52,123 nucleotides of DNA, from positions 1 to 52,123 of the forward strand of contig JAGVCA010000028.1 of assembly GCA_020059485.1 (NCBI GenBank), given 5' to 3'. Source of the DNA: Anaerolineales bacterium (lineage in GTDB: Bacteria; Chloroflexota; Anaerolineae; Anaerolineales; UBA11579). Under the pieces are notes generated by a model that was given only the letters and a program-made list of their open reading frames with translations, was not told where the DNA came from and searched no databases. The first letter of the stretch is position 1. Every line of letters starts with the position of its first letter. Position numbers and translations under genes: made by a program. Below are positions 7,676 to 15,941 of this stretch, piece by piece.

Positions 7676-8908
7676 CTAGATCTTCCAGACCCGAACCTTC
7701 ATCCCCGCTGGCAAGCCATTTGCATCGGCCGCCACCCGCACCAGTCCGTGCGCCCGGACATGGGTAAAGATCAGATTGCTTTTGCCATATACCGGCTCAG
7801 CCAGGAATTGACCATCCTTCTCCTCTAGCGAGACAGCCACAAAATCTTCACGGCCAGCCTGTGAGGCTAAATTTACGGTTAAAACCGCGTCCACCACTTC
7901 CGGGATGCGGTTGGCTTCCCGGCCGAGGAAACCGTAGATCACAGGCGTTACGAACAGGCCTGCGATCACCAGCGCGCTGACCGGGTTTCCGGGCAGTCCG
8001 ACCACCGGTTTCCCATCACACACCCCCAGGATGGTGGGCTTTCCCGGCCTGACACTGACCCCGTGCACCAGTACGCCCGGCTTGCCGAGTGCATCGATCA
8101 CCTGAGCGGTCAGATCGCGCACGCTGGCCGAAGACCCAGCGGTGATCACCACCAGATCGCACTCCCGATGTGCCTGCGCGGCCAACGCGGCCAACTTATC
8201 GAAGTTATCAGGCGAAACGCCGTACAGCCTGGCTCGGCCGCCAGCTCGCTCCACCAGCGCTTTCAAGGTAAAAGAATTAATATCCCGTACCTGCCCGGGC
8301 TGGACCGGCTTGTCCGGGGAGACGACCTCATCACCGCTCGACATGATCCCAACCAGGGGCGGGCGGGCGACTTTGACCTCGGTGACGCCTAAAGCCATCA
8401 TGCCGCCGATCTCAGCCGGGCGGACCAGCCGCCCTACCGGGATCACTTCTTCACCAGCGGCCACGTCCTCGCCTATCTCGATCACATTCTCACCGACCGC
8501 CACCGGACGCAGCAACTCCACCTCATCTTCTCGGGCTTGCTGGGTATATTCGATCATAATGACAGCATTCGCCCCCTCGGGAAGCATCCCGCCGGTATGA
8601 ATGACCGCACATTGGCCAGGTTGCAGAGAAAAATCCGGCGCCCTCCCCATCCGCACCTCGCCGATCAGCGGCAGGTATGCCGGCAAACCGTCACTGGCTC
8701 CATAGGTATCCTCTGCCCGGACCGCAAACCCGTCCACCGTCGAACGACGAAACTCTGGCATCGGGGTACCGGTGGTGACCGGCGAAAACACCACACGCCC
8801 GAGGGACTCGGGTACAGGGACAATTTCACTCTGGAGTGAAAACGACAAAGCGCCAAGGAACTTGTCAAGGGCTTCATCAGGGGGGATCAGGTTAAGGAAT
8901 TCAGGCAT
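7676..8908 (-). CDS. moeA: molybdopterin molybdotransferase MoeA
   Basis: This is a full-length 410-residue MoeA, with FRRSTVDGFAVRAEDTYG near the N terminus, the MPT-binding VITAGSSASVRDL, and VVGLPGNPVSALV. It catalyses molybdate insertion into adenylyl-molybdopterin, the last step of molybdenum cofactor formation. It starts one base after the ubiA-like stop and is followed by the MoeA-PBP fusion. No molybdate ABC transporter, moaA or molybdoenzyme is present in the window. Confidence 0.93.
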   Translation of the reverse strand: MPEFLNLIPPDEALDKFLGALSFSLQSEIVPVPESLGRVVFSPVTTGTPMPEFRRSTVDGFAVRAEDTYGASDGLPAYLPLIGEVRMGRAPDFSLQPGQCAVIHTGGMLPEGANAVIMIEYTQQAREDEVELLRPVAVGENVIEIGEDVAAGEEVIPVGRLVRPAEIGGMMALGVTEVKVARPPLVGIMSSGDEVVSPDKPVQPGQVRDINSFTLKALVERAGGRARLYGVSPDNFDKLAALAAQAHRECDLVVITAGSSASVRDLTAQVIDALGKPGVLVHGVSVRPGKPTILGVCDGKPVVGLPGNPVSALVIAGLFVTPVIYGFLGREANRIPEVVDAVLTVNLASQAGREDFVAVSLEEKDGQFLAEPVYGKSNLIFTHVRAHGLVRVAADANGLPAGMKVRVWKI

Positions 8909-8909
8909 A

Positions 8910-9824
8910 TCAACGTGTCCAGAAAGAATAGGTGAACAGGTATAAGACCACCCCCGCCTGGGCGGCTGCGTTCAAGGTTAGGCCTTTCCAGTTCGGCTTG
9001 CCGCCACCAGCGATCAGACGCATTTGCCACCACAGAAAGACCCCCAACGGGAATGCCAGAAAAACCGGCAGCAGGATTGCGCGGGGGAAATCAAAGAACC
9101 ACAAAGCCACCAGAGTGGCATACGCCAAAACATTTAGTGTATTCTGGACCGCCATGACGTTTTCCCAGCCCGCGCGGACCAGGAAATTCCGTTTGCCATA
9201 CTTCAAATCGGTGGCATAGTCGGGGAATGAGACCAGCAGAAAAAACACAACCAGCAGCAAGGTTAGCGGGAGTGCCGCCAGTGCCACCAGCCGGTGGGCT
9301 TCGCCGGTCTGCAGGTTGTAACCAAGCATTGGTACCAGATAACCACCGATGATGGCGGCCACAAATTCGCCATACCCGGTGCGGGCCAACTGCACCGGAG
9401 GCAGAGAATAAGCCAACGCACCAGCCAGGATCAATGCCATCAGCAAACCGGAGGTCATGCCCACCGCGCCACTCCAGATCATCGTCAGGATCACCGCCAT
9501 CGAAAGCGTCAGACTGACGACAAAACCCGACAATGCCACCCGCCGGGAAAGTTTCTCCGGGCCAGTGCCAAGCATGCCGCTGCCCCCTGAAAAAGCCGTC
9601 CGGTTCTCGACATGGCGGTCGACAGGCTCATCAAAATACTCATTCAAATAATGGGCAGCCAATTGCACCAGCAGCACCCACAATAACCCCAGAAAAAAGG
9701 TATTCCAATCGATCGTCCGACCCAAATACCGGGCGACACCAGCACCCAGGAATAATCCGCCCACACCACCCAGGAGGAAGATCGGCCGGGAAAGTTTGAT
9801 GAATTTTAGAACAGGATTGGTCAT
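8910..9824 (-). CDS. UbiA-family prenyltransferase (MenA-like)
   Basis: The 304-residue polytopic membrane protein carries both Asp-rich motifs of the UbiA superfamily: NEYFDEPVD (61-69) and DYATD (202-206), which bind Mg-prenyl diphosphate. The second motif context (SFPDYATDLKYGKRNF) resembles MenA, which prenylates 1,4-dihydroxy-2-naphthoate in menaquinone synthesis. No other men gene is nearby, so the acceptor is uncertain. It is the first gene of the five-gene minus operon that continues into moeA. Confidence 0.85.
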   Translation of the reverse strand: MTNPVLKFIKLSRPIFLLGGVGGLFLGAGVARYLGRTIDWNTFFLGLLWVLLVQLAAHYLNEYFDEPVDRHVENRTAFSGGSGMLGTGPEKLSRRVALSGFVVSLTLSMAVILTMIWSGAVGMTSGLLMALILAGALAYSLPPVQLARTGYGEFVAAIIGGYLVPMLGYNLQTGEAHRLVALAALPLTLLLVVFFLLVSFPDYATDLKYGKRNFLVRAGWENVMAVQNTLNVLAYATLVALWFFDFPRAILLPVFLAFPLGVFLWWQMRLIAGGGKPNWKGLTLNAAAQAGVVLYLFTYSFWTR

Positions 9825-9940
9825 AATTTTACAATTCGCCTAGTTTTCCCAAGTATATCCTATGATTGTTACCAGCATCTCCACCGGTAGGCTTTCCAAA
9901 CGATGAATCGATATTCCTAAATAATAAGATGGTTTTTAGG

Positions 9941-10339
9941 TTACGGAACTTGGATCAGATCCCCGTCGACCGCATCATCCTCATGCGTGGTCAACCGCAG
10001 GAAAGCTGCCGGCCCGCCGTCCACGGTCAGGCGGACCCCAAAAGGTACCAGCACCAATCGGGGAGTACTTCCAGACAAGGTGATCTGATCTCGTCGACCT
10101 CGGCTTGGTGATACCTCCCGCATGTCCTCGAGTTGCAGGGTCGACTCACCGGATAGGATCGCCCAGACTTCATCCGCTTGTTCGCGTTGGATCACGAGCT
10201 CTTCTCCGGCAGCCAACGAGATGAAGTCAGCCTGGCCAAACCGCCGCAGCAGCGGGTCGCTGGCCGAGAGAATCGCCAGCCTGCTGCCCTGCTGTTCAAT
10301 GTCTTTTATATACAGATCGACAATCGAAAAATCACCCAT
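9941..10339 (-). CDS. small cupin-fold protein
   Basis: I start this at the ATG at 10339, which overlaps the DinB stop as ATGGGTGA and has GGAAGGGG just upstream; the longer reading frame to 10453 lies in another frame of dinB. The 132-residue product has the beta-rich pattern of sugar-isomerase-like cupins (REQADEVWAILSGESTLQL). The typical metal His cluster is not clearly seen, so catalysis is doubtful. It is the last gene of the metal-resistance operon. Confidence 0.6.
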   Translation of the reverse strand: MGDFSIVDLYIKDIEQQGSRLAILSASDPLLRRFGQADFISLAAGEELVIQREQADEVWAILSGESTLQLEDMREVSPSRGRRDQITLSGSTPRLVLVPFGVRLTVDGGPAAFLRLTTHEDDAVDGDLIQVP

Positions 10340-10817
10340 GTTCCCCTTCCTTGATCGCCCGGCGCACGTCCCGGATGTGGGCGCTGATGTGCACCGTGAA
10401 CAGCCGCAACATTTCATTAATTGTAGTCTCTCCCAGGTAGGGATGCCGGCCAAATCGAAGCAGGTCAGGATCCTCCAGCGCGCGGATAAACGCCGTCATT
10501 TCCCTGCGCCGGTTCGCGAATTCCGCCAGCAAAGCAGCCGGGGTCATCGCGTCCAGTTTGGCCACTTGAGTGGCGTTATGAGAATCAATATCAAATTCCT
10601 TGCTGACGCCTGTACCGCCCCGGGTGATATTGCCGAATAAACGCAGGAATGAGCCTTCGGCTTCAACAATATGACCCAATACCTGCTGCACCGTCCATTC
10701 GGCTCCATCTGCATACAAGCGCACCGGCCAGGCTCGGTCGGGCAAGGCAGCAAAAAAGGCGATGGTCTTTTCTCCTTCGCTCTCGATTTTTTCAGCAAAT
10801 CGCTCCACTTCCTTCAT
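10332..10817 (-). CDS. DinB-family four-helix protein
   Basis: The 161-residue product fits the DinB/YfiT superfamily. A conserved His occurs in WTVQQVLGHIVEAEG and an HxxxH in FTVHISAHIRDV, which together form the usual three-His metal site. Members include thiol-S-transferases using bacillithiol or mycothiol and many stress proteins of unknown substrate. It starts 10 bases after the metal ATPase stop and overlaps the cupin gene by 8 bases, so it is presumably induced with them by metal stress. Confidence 0.8.
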   Translation of the reverse strand: MKEVERFAEKIESEGEKTIAFFAALPDRAWPVRLYADGAEWTVQQVLGHIVEAEGSFLRLFGNITRGGTGVSKEFDIDSHNATQVAKLDAMTPAALLAEFANRRREMTAFIRALEDPDLLRFGRHPYLGETTINEMLRLFTVHISAHIRDVRRAIKEGEHG

Positions 10818-10827
10818 TCAACTCCTC

Positions 10828-12933
10828 CTAACGCAGGACGCGGGATGCATTCAACACAGCCAGTACCGTCACGCCGACATCCGCAAACACGGCCTCCCAC
10901 ATGGTAGCCTCGCCGGCGATTCCCAACGCAATAAAGACCGCCTTGATCCCCAGTGCGAGCCCGATGTTCTGCCATACGATCCGCCGGGTGCGTTTCCCCA
11001 TCCAGATAGCCTCGGCCACTTTTTCGACTGAATCGGTCATCAGGACCACATCCGATGATTCCTTGGCCGCATCCGATCCCAATTCACCCATCGCGATCCC
11101 GACATCGGCCCGCGCCAGCGCTGGCGCATCGTTGATCCCATCCCCAACGAATGCCACTTTGCCCTTCACGTTGCTTTCCAAGACCCTCTCCAGCGCCGCC
11201 ACTTTATCACCTGGAGATAACCCCGCCTGGAAATCATCCAGACCGATCTGCGCAGCCACTTTGGCCGCAGTTGAATAGGTGTCCCCTGAAAGCATGATCA
11301 CATTCTCCACCCCCGCCGCATGCAGTTCAGATACCGCCTCCCTGGCCCCGGGTTTTATCTCATCCGCCACCACAAGATACCCCTGGTACTCGCCGTTCAA
11401 AGCAATGTGCACCACCGTGCCAGGCACATCGCAAGTGTCGTGCGGGATCCCTTCCTGGTGCAGAATGGCATCATTCCCGGCCAGGATCATGCGCCTGTTC
11501 TCGCTCACCTTGACACCCAAGCCAGCCATTTCCTGATATTCTGTCAACACTTCGATCCCGGACGAAGGCTGCTCGCCGCTTTCATGCTGGTAAGCCCGGC
11601 GGATCGGTTCGGCCATCGGATGGGTGGAATATTGCTCCGCCAGGGCTGCCAGCCGCAGGACATCCAGCCGGGCCACACCGGCGGCAGGTTCGATCTCAAT
11701 AACTTCGAATTTTCCTTTTGTCAGGGTGCCGGTTTTGTCAAACAGCACAGTCCGCACTTCTGCCAGCACATCGAGGTAATTGGCACCTTTGACCAGGATC
11801 CCACGCCGGGATGCGCCGCCGATGCCGCCAAAATAACCTAACGGGATACTGATCACCAGCGCGCATGGGCATGAGATCACCAGCAAGACCAACGCCCGAT
11901 ACACCCAGGTCTGGAAGCTGGCACCAGGCACAAGCAGCGGTGGCAGCAGCGCCACCGCTGCGGCCAATCCCACCATGATCGGAGAGTACACCCGGGCAAA
12001 GCGCGTAATGAATTGTTCTGTCCTGGCTTTCCGACTAGCCGCATTCTGAACCAGATCGAGCATCCGGGCAGCGGTCGATTCGGTGGCCAGACTGGTCACC
12101 CGCACATCCAGCACCCCACCCTGATTGATCGTGCCGGCGAAGACCTTGTCTCCCGTCTTGACAGATACCGGCAGGGATTCTCCGGTCAGCATGGATGCAT
12201 CAATTTGAGACGCCCCATGCATCACGACCCCATCCAGAGCGACCCGCTCTCCCGAATGCACCTGGATTGTGCTGCCAACCGAAACTGTCTCAGGATCCAC
12301 CAGCGTTGCGGCACCATTCTCCCCCAGCAACCGGGCAGTATCGGGCTGCACAGCCATCATGGCCCCGATCATCCTCCGTGACCGGCGAACCGAACGCTCC
12401 TGAAGGTACTCGCCGACCTGATAGAAAAGCATCACCCCGACCGCCTCTGGCAGCTCATTGATCGCAATCGCCCCGAGTGTCGAGACGCTCATCAGGAAGT
12501 TCTCATCAAACCAGTTACCTGCTCGAATGTGGTTAAATGCCCTGAGTAATACCTGATGTCCTGAAACCAGATAAGCCGCACCCAACAGCACAGTACCCCA
12601 GTTTTGATCCCAATAGGTTGCAACACCCAACCCCAGAAGAAACAGCACGAGCGATCCGGCCAGCAGCCATGTGCTTCGCCCTACCCGCCTGCCTTCTTCC
12701 AGTTCCGGGTTATCGATTGCCCTGACCTGGACATTTGGCTCGATTGTGGAGATATACGCCAACACCGCGGCATGATCGTCGGCATCCAGGTGCAGACTGG
12801 CGTCGGCAAACCCCACATTGGCATAACGCACCCCCGACAGTTTCTCAACCGCTGATTCGATGTTGGCCGCACAGGTGGCGCAGTCCAGGTTCGTTAGCCG
12901 GTATTTGATCGGGTTTACTTTTGTGTCAGCCAT
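10828..12933 (-). CDS. P1B-type heavy-metal-exporting ATPase (Zn/Cd/Pb type)
   Basis: The 701-residue ATPase has an N-terminal heavy-metal-associated domain with DCATCAAN (Cys18, Cys21). The membrane metal site is CPC at 355-357, and Asp399 in DKTGTLTKG is phosphorylated. STHPMAEPI is the HP locus and GDGINDAP the hinge. The CPC site and pairing with an SmtB-like sensor fit a Zn2+/Cd2+/Pb2+ exporter (ZntA/CadA) better than a copper pump. Its ATG overlaps the arsR stop as ATGGCTGA. Confidence 0.93.
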   Translation of the reverse strand: MADTKVNPIKYRLTNLDCATCAANIESAVEKLSGVRYANVGFADASLHLDADDHAAVLAYISTIEPNVQVRAIDNPELEEGRRVGRSTWLLAGSLVLFLLGLGVATYWDQNWGTVLLGAAYLVSGHQVLLRAFNHIRAGNWFDENFLMSVSTLGAIAINELPEAVGVMLFYQVGEYLQERSVRRSRRMIGAMMAVQPDTARLLGENGAATLVDPETVSVGSTIQVHSGERVALDGVVMHGASQIDASMLTGESLPVSVKTGDKVFAGTINQGGVLDVRVTSLATESTAARMLDLVQNAASRKARTEQFITRFARVYSPIMVGLAAAVALLPPLLVPGASFQTWVYRALVLLVISCPCALVISIPLGYFGGIGGASRRGILVKGANYLDVLAEVRTVLFDKTGTLTKGKFEVIEIEPAAGVARLDVLRLAALAEQYSTHPMAEPIRRAYQHESGEQPSSGIEVLTEYQEMAGLGVKVSENRRMILAGNDAILHQEGIPHDTCDVPGTVVHIALNGEYQGYLVVADEIKPGAREAVSELHAAGVENVIMLSGDTYSTAAKVAAQIGLDDFQAGLSPGDKVAALERVLESNVKGKVAFVGDGINDAPALARADVGIAMGELGSDAAKESSDVVLMTDSVEKVAEAIWMGKRTRRIVWQNIGLALGIKAVFIALGIAGEATMWEAVFADVGVTVLAVLNASRVLR

Positions 12934-13210
12934 GCAGGATATGCTCCTTGCCGATTCGATAGAGCTGCTCGACGTGCTCGTCGAGCAGCGAATAGAACAC
13001 CATCCGCCCTTCCTTCCGCCCGCGCACCAGCCGCATTTGCCGGAGACCGCGCAAATGGTGGGAAGTAGCCGATTCCGTCAGGTCAACCTCTTGAGCGATT
13101 GTGCCGACGTTCTTCTCCCCGGCGGACAGAGACGCAATGATCTTCAACCGGCTGGCATCACTGAATGCCGAGAACAATTCTGCCAATGCCTGGAATTGCT
13201 GACCGTTCAT
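12926..13210 (-). CDS. ArsR/SmtB-family metal-sensing repressor
   Basis: The winged-helix ArsR fold shows LFSAFSDASRLKIIASL and the recognition helix ESATSHHLRGLRQM. The C-terminal helix holds D-x-H-x10-H-x2-H, the alpha-5 metal site of SmtB/CzrA with His in place of the final Glu. There is no CadC-type Cys box. I take the ATG at 13210 (94 residues): AAGGGG lies 7 bases upstream, whereas the upstream in-frame ATG at 13246 falls inside the operator and only about 8 bases from the predicted transcript start. It should repress its own operon until metal binds. Confidence 0.9.
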   Translation of the reverse strand: MNGQQFQALAELFSAFSDASRLKIIASLSAGEKNVGTIAQEVDLTESATSHHLRGLRQMRLVRGRKEGRMVFYSLLDEHVEQLYRIGKEHILHG

Positions 13211-13234
13211 CTCTTCGCCCCTTAATATGTCGGA

Positions 13235-13258
13235 ATATTTGAGCATGTATTCATATAT
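13235..13258. promoter_or_regulatory. SmtB-type operator
   Basis: A 24-base imperfect palindrome has the core TGAGCA-TG-TATTCA (13240-13253), very close to the TGAACA-N2-TATTCA half-sites recalled for cyanobacterial SmtB. It covers roughly -4 to +20 relative to the predicted start of transcription, so a bound repressor would block polymerase. Confidence 0.72.
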
Positions 13259-13260
13259 TG

Positions 13261-13289
13261 ATTCTAATTCAGGACCGCACAGTTGTCAA
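13261..13289 (-). promoter_or_regulatory. strong promoter of the metal-resistance operon
   Basis: A consensus -35 TTGACA (13289-13284), a 17-base spacer and a near-consensus -10 TAGAAT (13266-13261) read on the minus strand. The predicted start is near 13254, directly at the operator. This is the best -35 box in the window. Confidence 0.78.
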
Positions 13290-13312
13290 ATGTATTGCCT
13301 GATATTAGTAAT

Positions 13313-14275
13313 TTATTTCCTGAACAAGCTGGAAATGAAGAACCACAGGTTAGCGGGCCGTTCCGCCAGCCGCCGCATAAAATATGGATACCACTCGGTA
13401 CCGAACGGCACATAGACGCGCACCGGATAGCCCTGCGCAGCCAAACTTTGCTGCAAGTCCCTCCGGATGCCGTGCAGCATCTGGATCTCCAGCTTCTCGC
13501 GCGGCACACCGAGTTCTTCCGCAGTTTTGATCCCGTAGTTGATCCGGGCTTCATCATGCGTCCCGAGCGCTGTCACCGGCGGCCAGCGTCCTTCGTCACC
13601 CAGCGCGGGCGAATCCGGTTTAGCAGCATGTTCCAGCAATTGCCTGGTAATGCGGTCAAAAGCCGCGTCCACATCTGCTTTCTTCGGATAAGCCACCTCT
13701 GCCGGCTCTTTGTAGGCACCCTTGACCAATCTGATCTTGGTATCCGCCTCCAACAACGCGGCGATGTCCTCCTCACTGCGGTAAAGGTAGGACTGGATCA
13801 CCATCCCAACATTATCGAACTTGTGCTCATGCCGAATTTTCCAATACACTTCCAGGGTTGATTCCAGACATTCCCAATCTTCCATATCTATGCGGACAAA
13901 CAGGTTTTTCTTCTGGGCATCTTTCAGGATCCTGGCCAGGTTTGCCTCACACAGAGCATTATCCATGCCCAATCCAACCTGGGTCAATTTGATCGATAAA
14001 CCTGAGCGCACACCGGAGCGGTCGATCTCTGCCAGGATCTTGAGGATATCTTCGGTAGTCTGGACTGCCTGTGCTTGGTTGGTGGTGTGTTCACCCAGTT
14101 GGTCCATCGTGGCATACAGGCCGCCAGTATTTAGTTTCCTGACCACTTCGATCGCTTCCTCGAGCGTTTCGCCCGCCACAAACCGCATGGCCACACGGCG
14201 GGCCAAAGGCACCCGCATTACCAGACGACGCATCCACTCAGCCTTGGAGAGGTAGATCAGAACTGTTCGCAGCAT
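13313..14275 (-). CDS. proline dehydrogenase (monofunctional)
   Basis: The 320-residue protein is a stand-alone FAD-dependent proline dehydrogenase. It has a TIM-barrel pattern with SGLSIKLTQVGLGMD, LFVRIDMEDWE, IRLVKGAYKEP, and the C-terminal FGTEWYPYFMRRLAERPAN whose Arg pair binds proline. It oxidises proline to pyrroline-5-carboxylate; the P5C dehydrogenase partner is not in the window. AAAGGA stands 4 bases before the ATG. It is divergent from the serine hydrolase gene at 14451. Confidence 0.93.
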   Translation of the reverse strand: MLRTVLIYLSKAEWMRRLVMRVPLARRVAMRFVAGETLEEAIEVVRKLNTGGLYATMDQLGEHTTNQAQAVQTTEDILKILAEIDRSGVRSGLSIKLTQVGLGMDNALCEANLARILKDAQKKNLFVRIDMEDWECLESTLEVYWKIRHEHKFDNVGMVIQSYLYRSEEDIAALLEADTKIRLVKGAYKEPAEVAYPKKADVDAAFDRITRQLLEHAAKPDSPALGDEGRWPPVTALGTHDEARINYGIKTAEELGVPREKLEIQMLHGIRRDLQQSLAAQGYPVRVYVPFGTEWYPYFMRRLAERPANLWFFISSLFRK

Positions 14276-14398
14276 GTCTGTCCTTTATCGTATTCGGCAT
14301 GAAAAGCAGCGTGAATTTTAACACAAATTGTCCGCCTCAGATTTGGATAAATTAACTATAAGAATACCTTTTTGCCAAAATATTGCCTGGTCAAATCA

Positions 14399-14407
14399 TG
14401 TTATACT
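14399..14407 (+). promoter_or_regulatory. extended -10 upstream of the serine hydrolase
   Basis: TGTTATACT is identical to the carD extended -10. No convincing -35 is seen at the right distance. The ATG lies 43 bases downstream with GAGGTGA at 14439-14445. Confidence 0.5.
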
Positions 14408-14450
14408 GCCAGCCAATCTGGTGTTACCAGATAAATTTGAGGTGAGATAA

Positions 14451-15938
14451 ATGCGTATTCGCAGATCTGGCAACTTATTGCGCTGGAGTTCTCTGGTTTC
14501 GCTGTTGCTGGCGATCATTCTCCTGACCATCCAGCTGATCATGTTCAGCCGCTCCAGGATCACTTACCCGGCCAGCCTGCAGATTGCTGGCCTTCCGGTT
14601 GGCGGGCTGACCCGGGAACAGGCGGCTTCGCGTCTGCTGGAAGTCTACAGCCAGCCGGTCGAGATGCACTATCAGGATGCGGTCATCCAGATTGATCCAA
14701 ATGTATTTGGCTTCCAGCTCCAGTTGGAGAGTATGCTGGCCACCGCCGACTTGTACCGCATCGGTGGAGACTTCTGGACCGAATTCTGGCAGTATATCTG
14801 GAACAACCCCGGTAATCTGGCTCCGGTGCCTTTGGATGCCGATTACTCCGAATCTCTTGTCCGGAGCTACCTGGAAAGTGAGATCAGCGCCCGATACGAT
14901 CAGCCAGCTACATCCGCTGTTCCGCAGGTCGGTTCGGTCTCTTTCCAACCGGGTAATCCCGGGACGACCGTGGCTATCGACCGGGCAGTGATCCAGATCG
15001 AGAACGCCCTATTCTCACCTGACCGCCGGGTGGTCAACCTCCCGATGGAAGAGATCGATCCCGAAAGGCCAGCCTTCGCCAATCTTGAGATCCTGCTGAA
15101 GCAACTGCTCGATGTGGCGGAATTTGACGGCATTGCCAGCCTGTACCTACTCGACCTTCAGACCTCGCAGGAGATCCATTTCATCTATTCCAATGGTGTC
15201 GATTACCCCACTTCACCCGACATTAAATTCACCGCCTCATCGATCATCAAGATCCCGATCATGGTCTCAGCCTATACCGTCCTGCGCGAGCCGTATCCTA
15301 CAGAAGCGATCAATCTGATCACCGGCATGATCGAGGAGTCTGGCAATGATCCGGCTGATTGGCTAATGGAAGGATACATCGATCAGGCCACCGGCCCACT
15401 GGTGGTCACCGAAACCATGCAGGAACTCGGCCTGGAGAACACGTTCCTGGCGGGCTTCTTCAGGATTGGCTCGCCGCTGTTGGCTTTTTACACCACCCCT
15501 TCAGACAGCCGCACCGATCTGACCACCGATCCAGACCTATACAATCAAACCACGGCTACGGATATCGGGATGCTGCTGGCTGACCTGTACCAGTGTGCGG
15601 AGTTTGGCGGCGGCTCGCTGTTGGCGGTCTTCCCTGATGAGATCACCCAGGCTGAATGTCAGGCGATGATCGAAACGCTGAACCGAAACAATACCCCCTT
15701 CCTGATCGAAGCCGGGGCACCGGATGACACCCGAATTGCCCATAAACACGGCTGGGTTTCCGATGTTGTCACCGGGGCGATCACCACGATTGGCGACGCC
15801 GGCATTGTGTACACACCTAGCGGCGATTACGTCCTTGTGATCTTTTTCTCCCATCCTACCCAGCTGGTCTGGGACCCGATGTCAAAATTGATGGGAGATC
15901 TCGCTCAGGCGATCTATAACTACTACAATATCCGCTAG
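14451..15938 (+). CDS. membrane-anchored class A beta-lactamase-fold serine hydrolase with PG-binding-like domain
   Basis: The 495-residue protein has one N-terminal membrane helix (residues 12-32). A region of about 170 residues follows that resembles the YoaR/VanW-linked PG_binding_4 domain (LQIAGLPVGGLTREQAASRL). The beta-lactamase2-like catalytic domain begins near 220. Its catalytic tetrad is SIIK (264-267), an SDN-like SGN at 297-299, and HKHG (431-434) in place of KTG. It lies outside the membrane and probably acts on peptidoglycan or as a DD-peptidase-like enzyme; lactam hydrolysis cannot be claimed. GAGGTGA lies 5 bases upstream. Confidence 0.82.
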   Translation: MRIRRSGNLLRWSSLVSLLLAIILLTIQLIMFSRSRITYPASLQIAGLPVGGLTREQAASRLLEVYSQPVEMHYQDAVIQIDPNVFGFQLQLESMLATADLYRIGGDFWTEFWQYIWNNPGNLAPVPLDADYSESLVRSYLESEISARYDQPATSAVPQVGSVSFQPGNPGTTVAIDRAVIQIENALFSPDRRVVNLPMEEIDPERPAFANLEILLKQLLDVAEFDGIASLYLLDLQTSQEIHFIYSNGVDYPTSPDIKFTASSIIKIPIMVSAYTVLREPYPTEAINLITGMIEESGNDPADWLMEGYIDQATGPLVVTETMQELGLENTFLAGFFRIGSPLLAFYTTPSDSRTDLTTDPDLYNQTTATDIGMLLADLYQCAEFGGGSLLAVFPDEITQAECQAMIETLNRNNTPFLIEAGAPDDTRIAHKHGWVSDVVTGAITTIGDAGIVYTPSGDYVLVIFFSHPTQLVWDPMSKLMGDLAQAIYNYYNIR

Positions 15939-15941
15939 TAC

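Noticed and set aside
13211-13246. Longer ArsR start at the ATG at 13246
   Set aside because: It lies within the operator and about 8 bases from the predicted transcription start and has no ribosome binding site, unlike the ATG at 13210.
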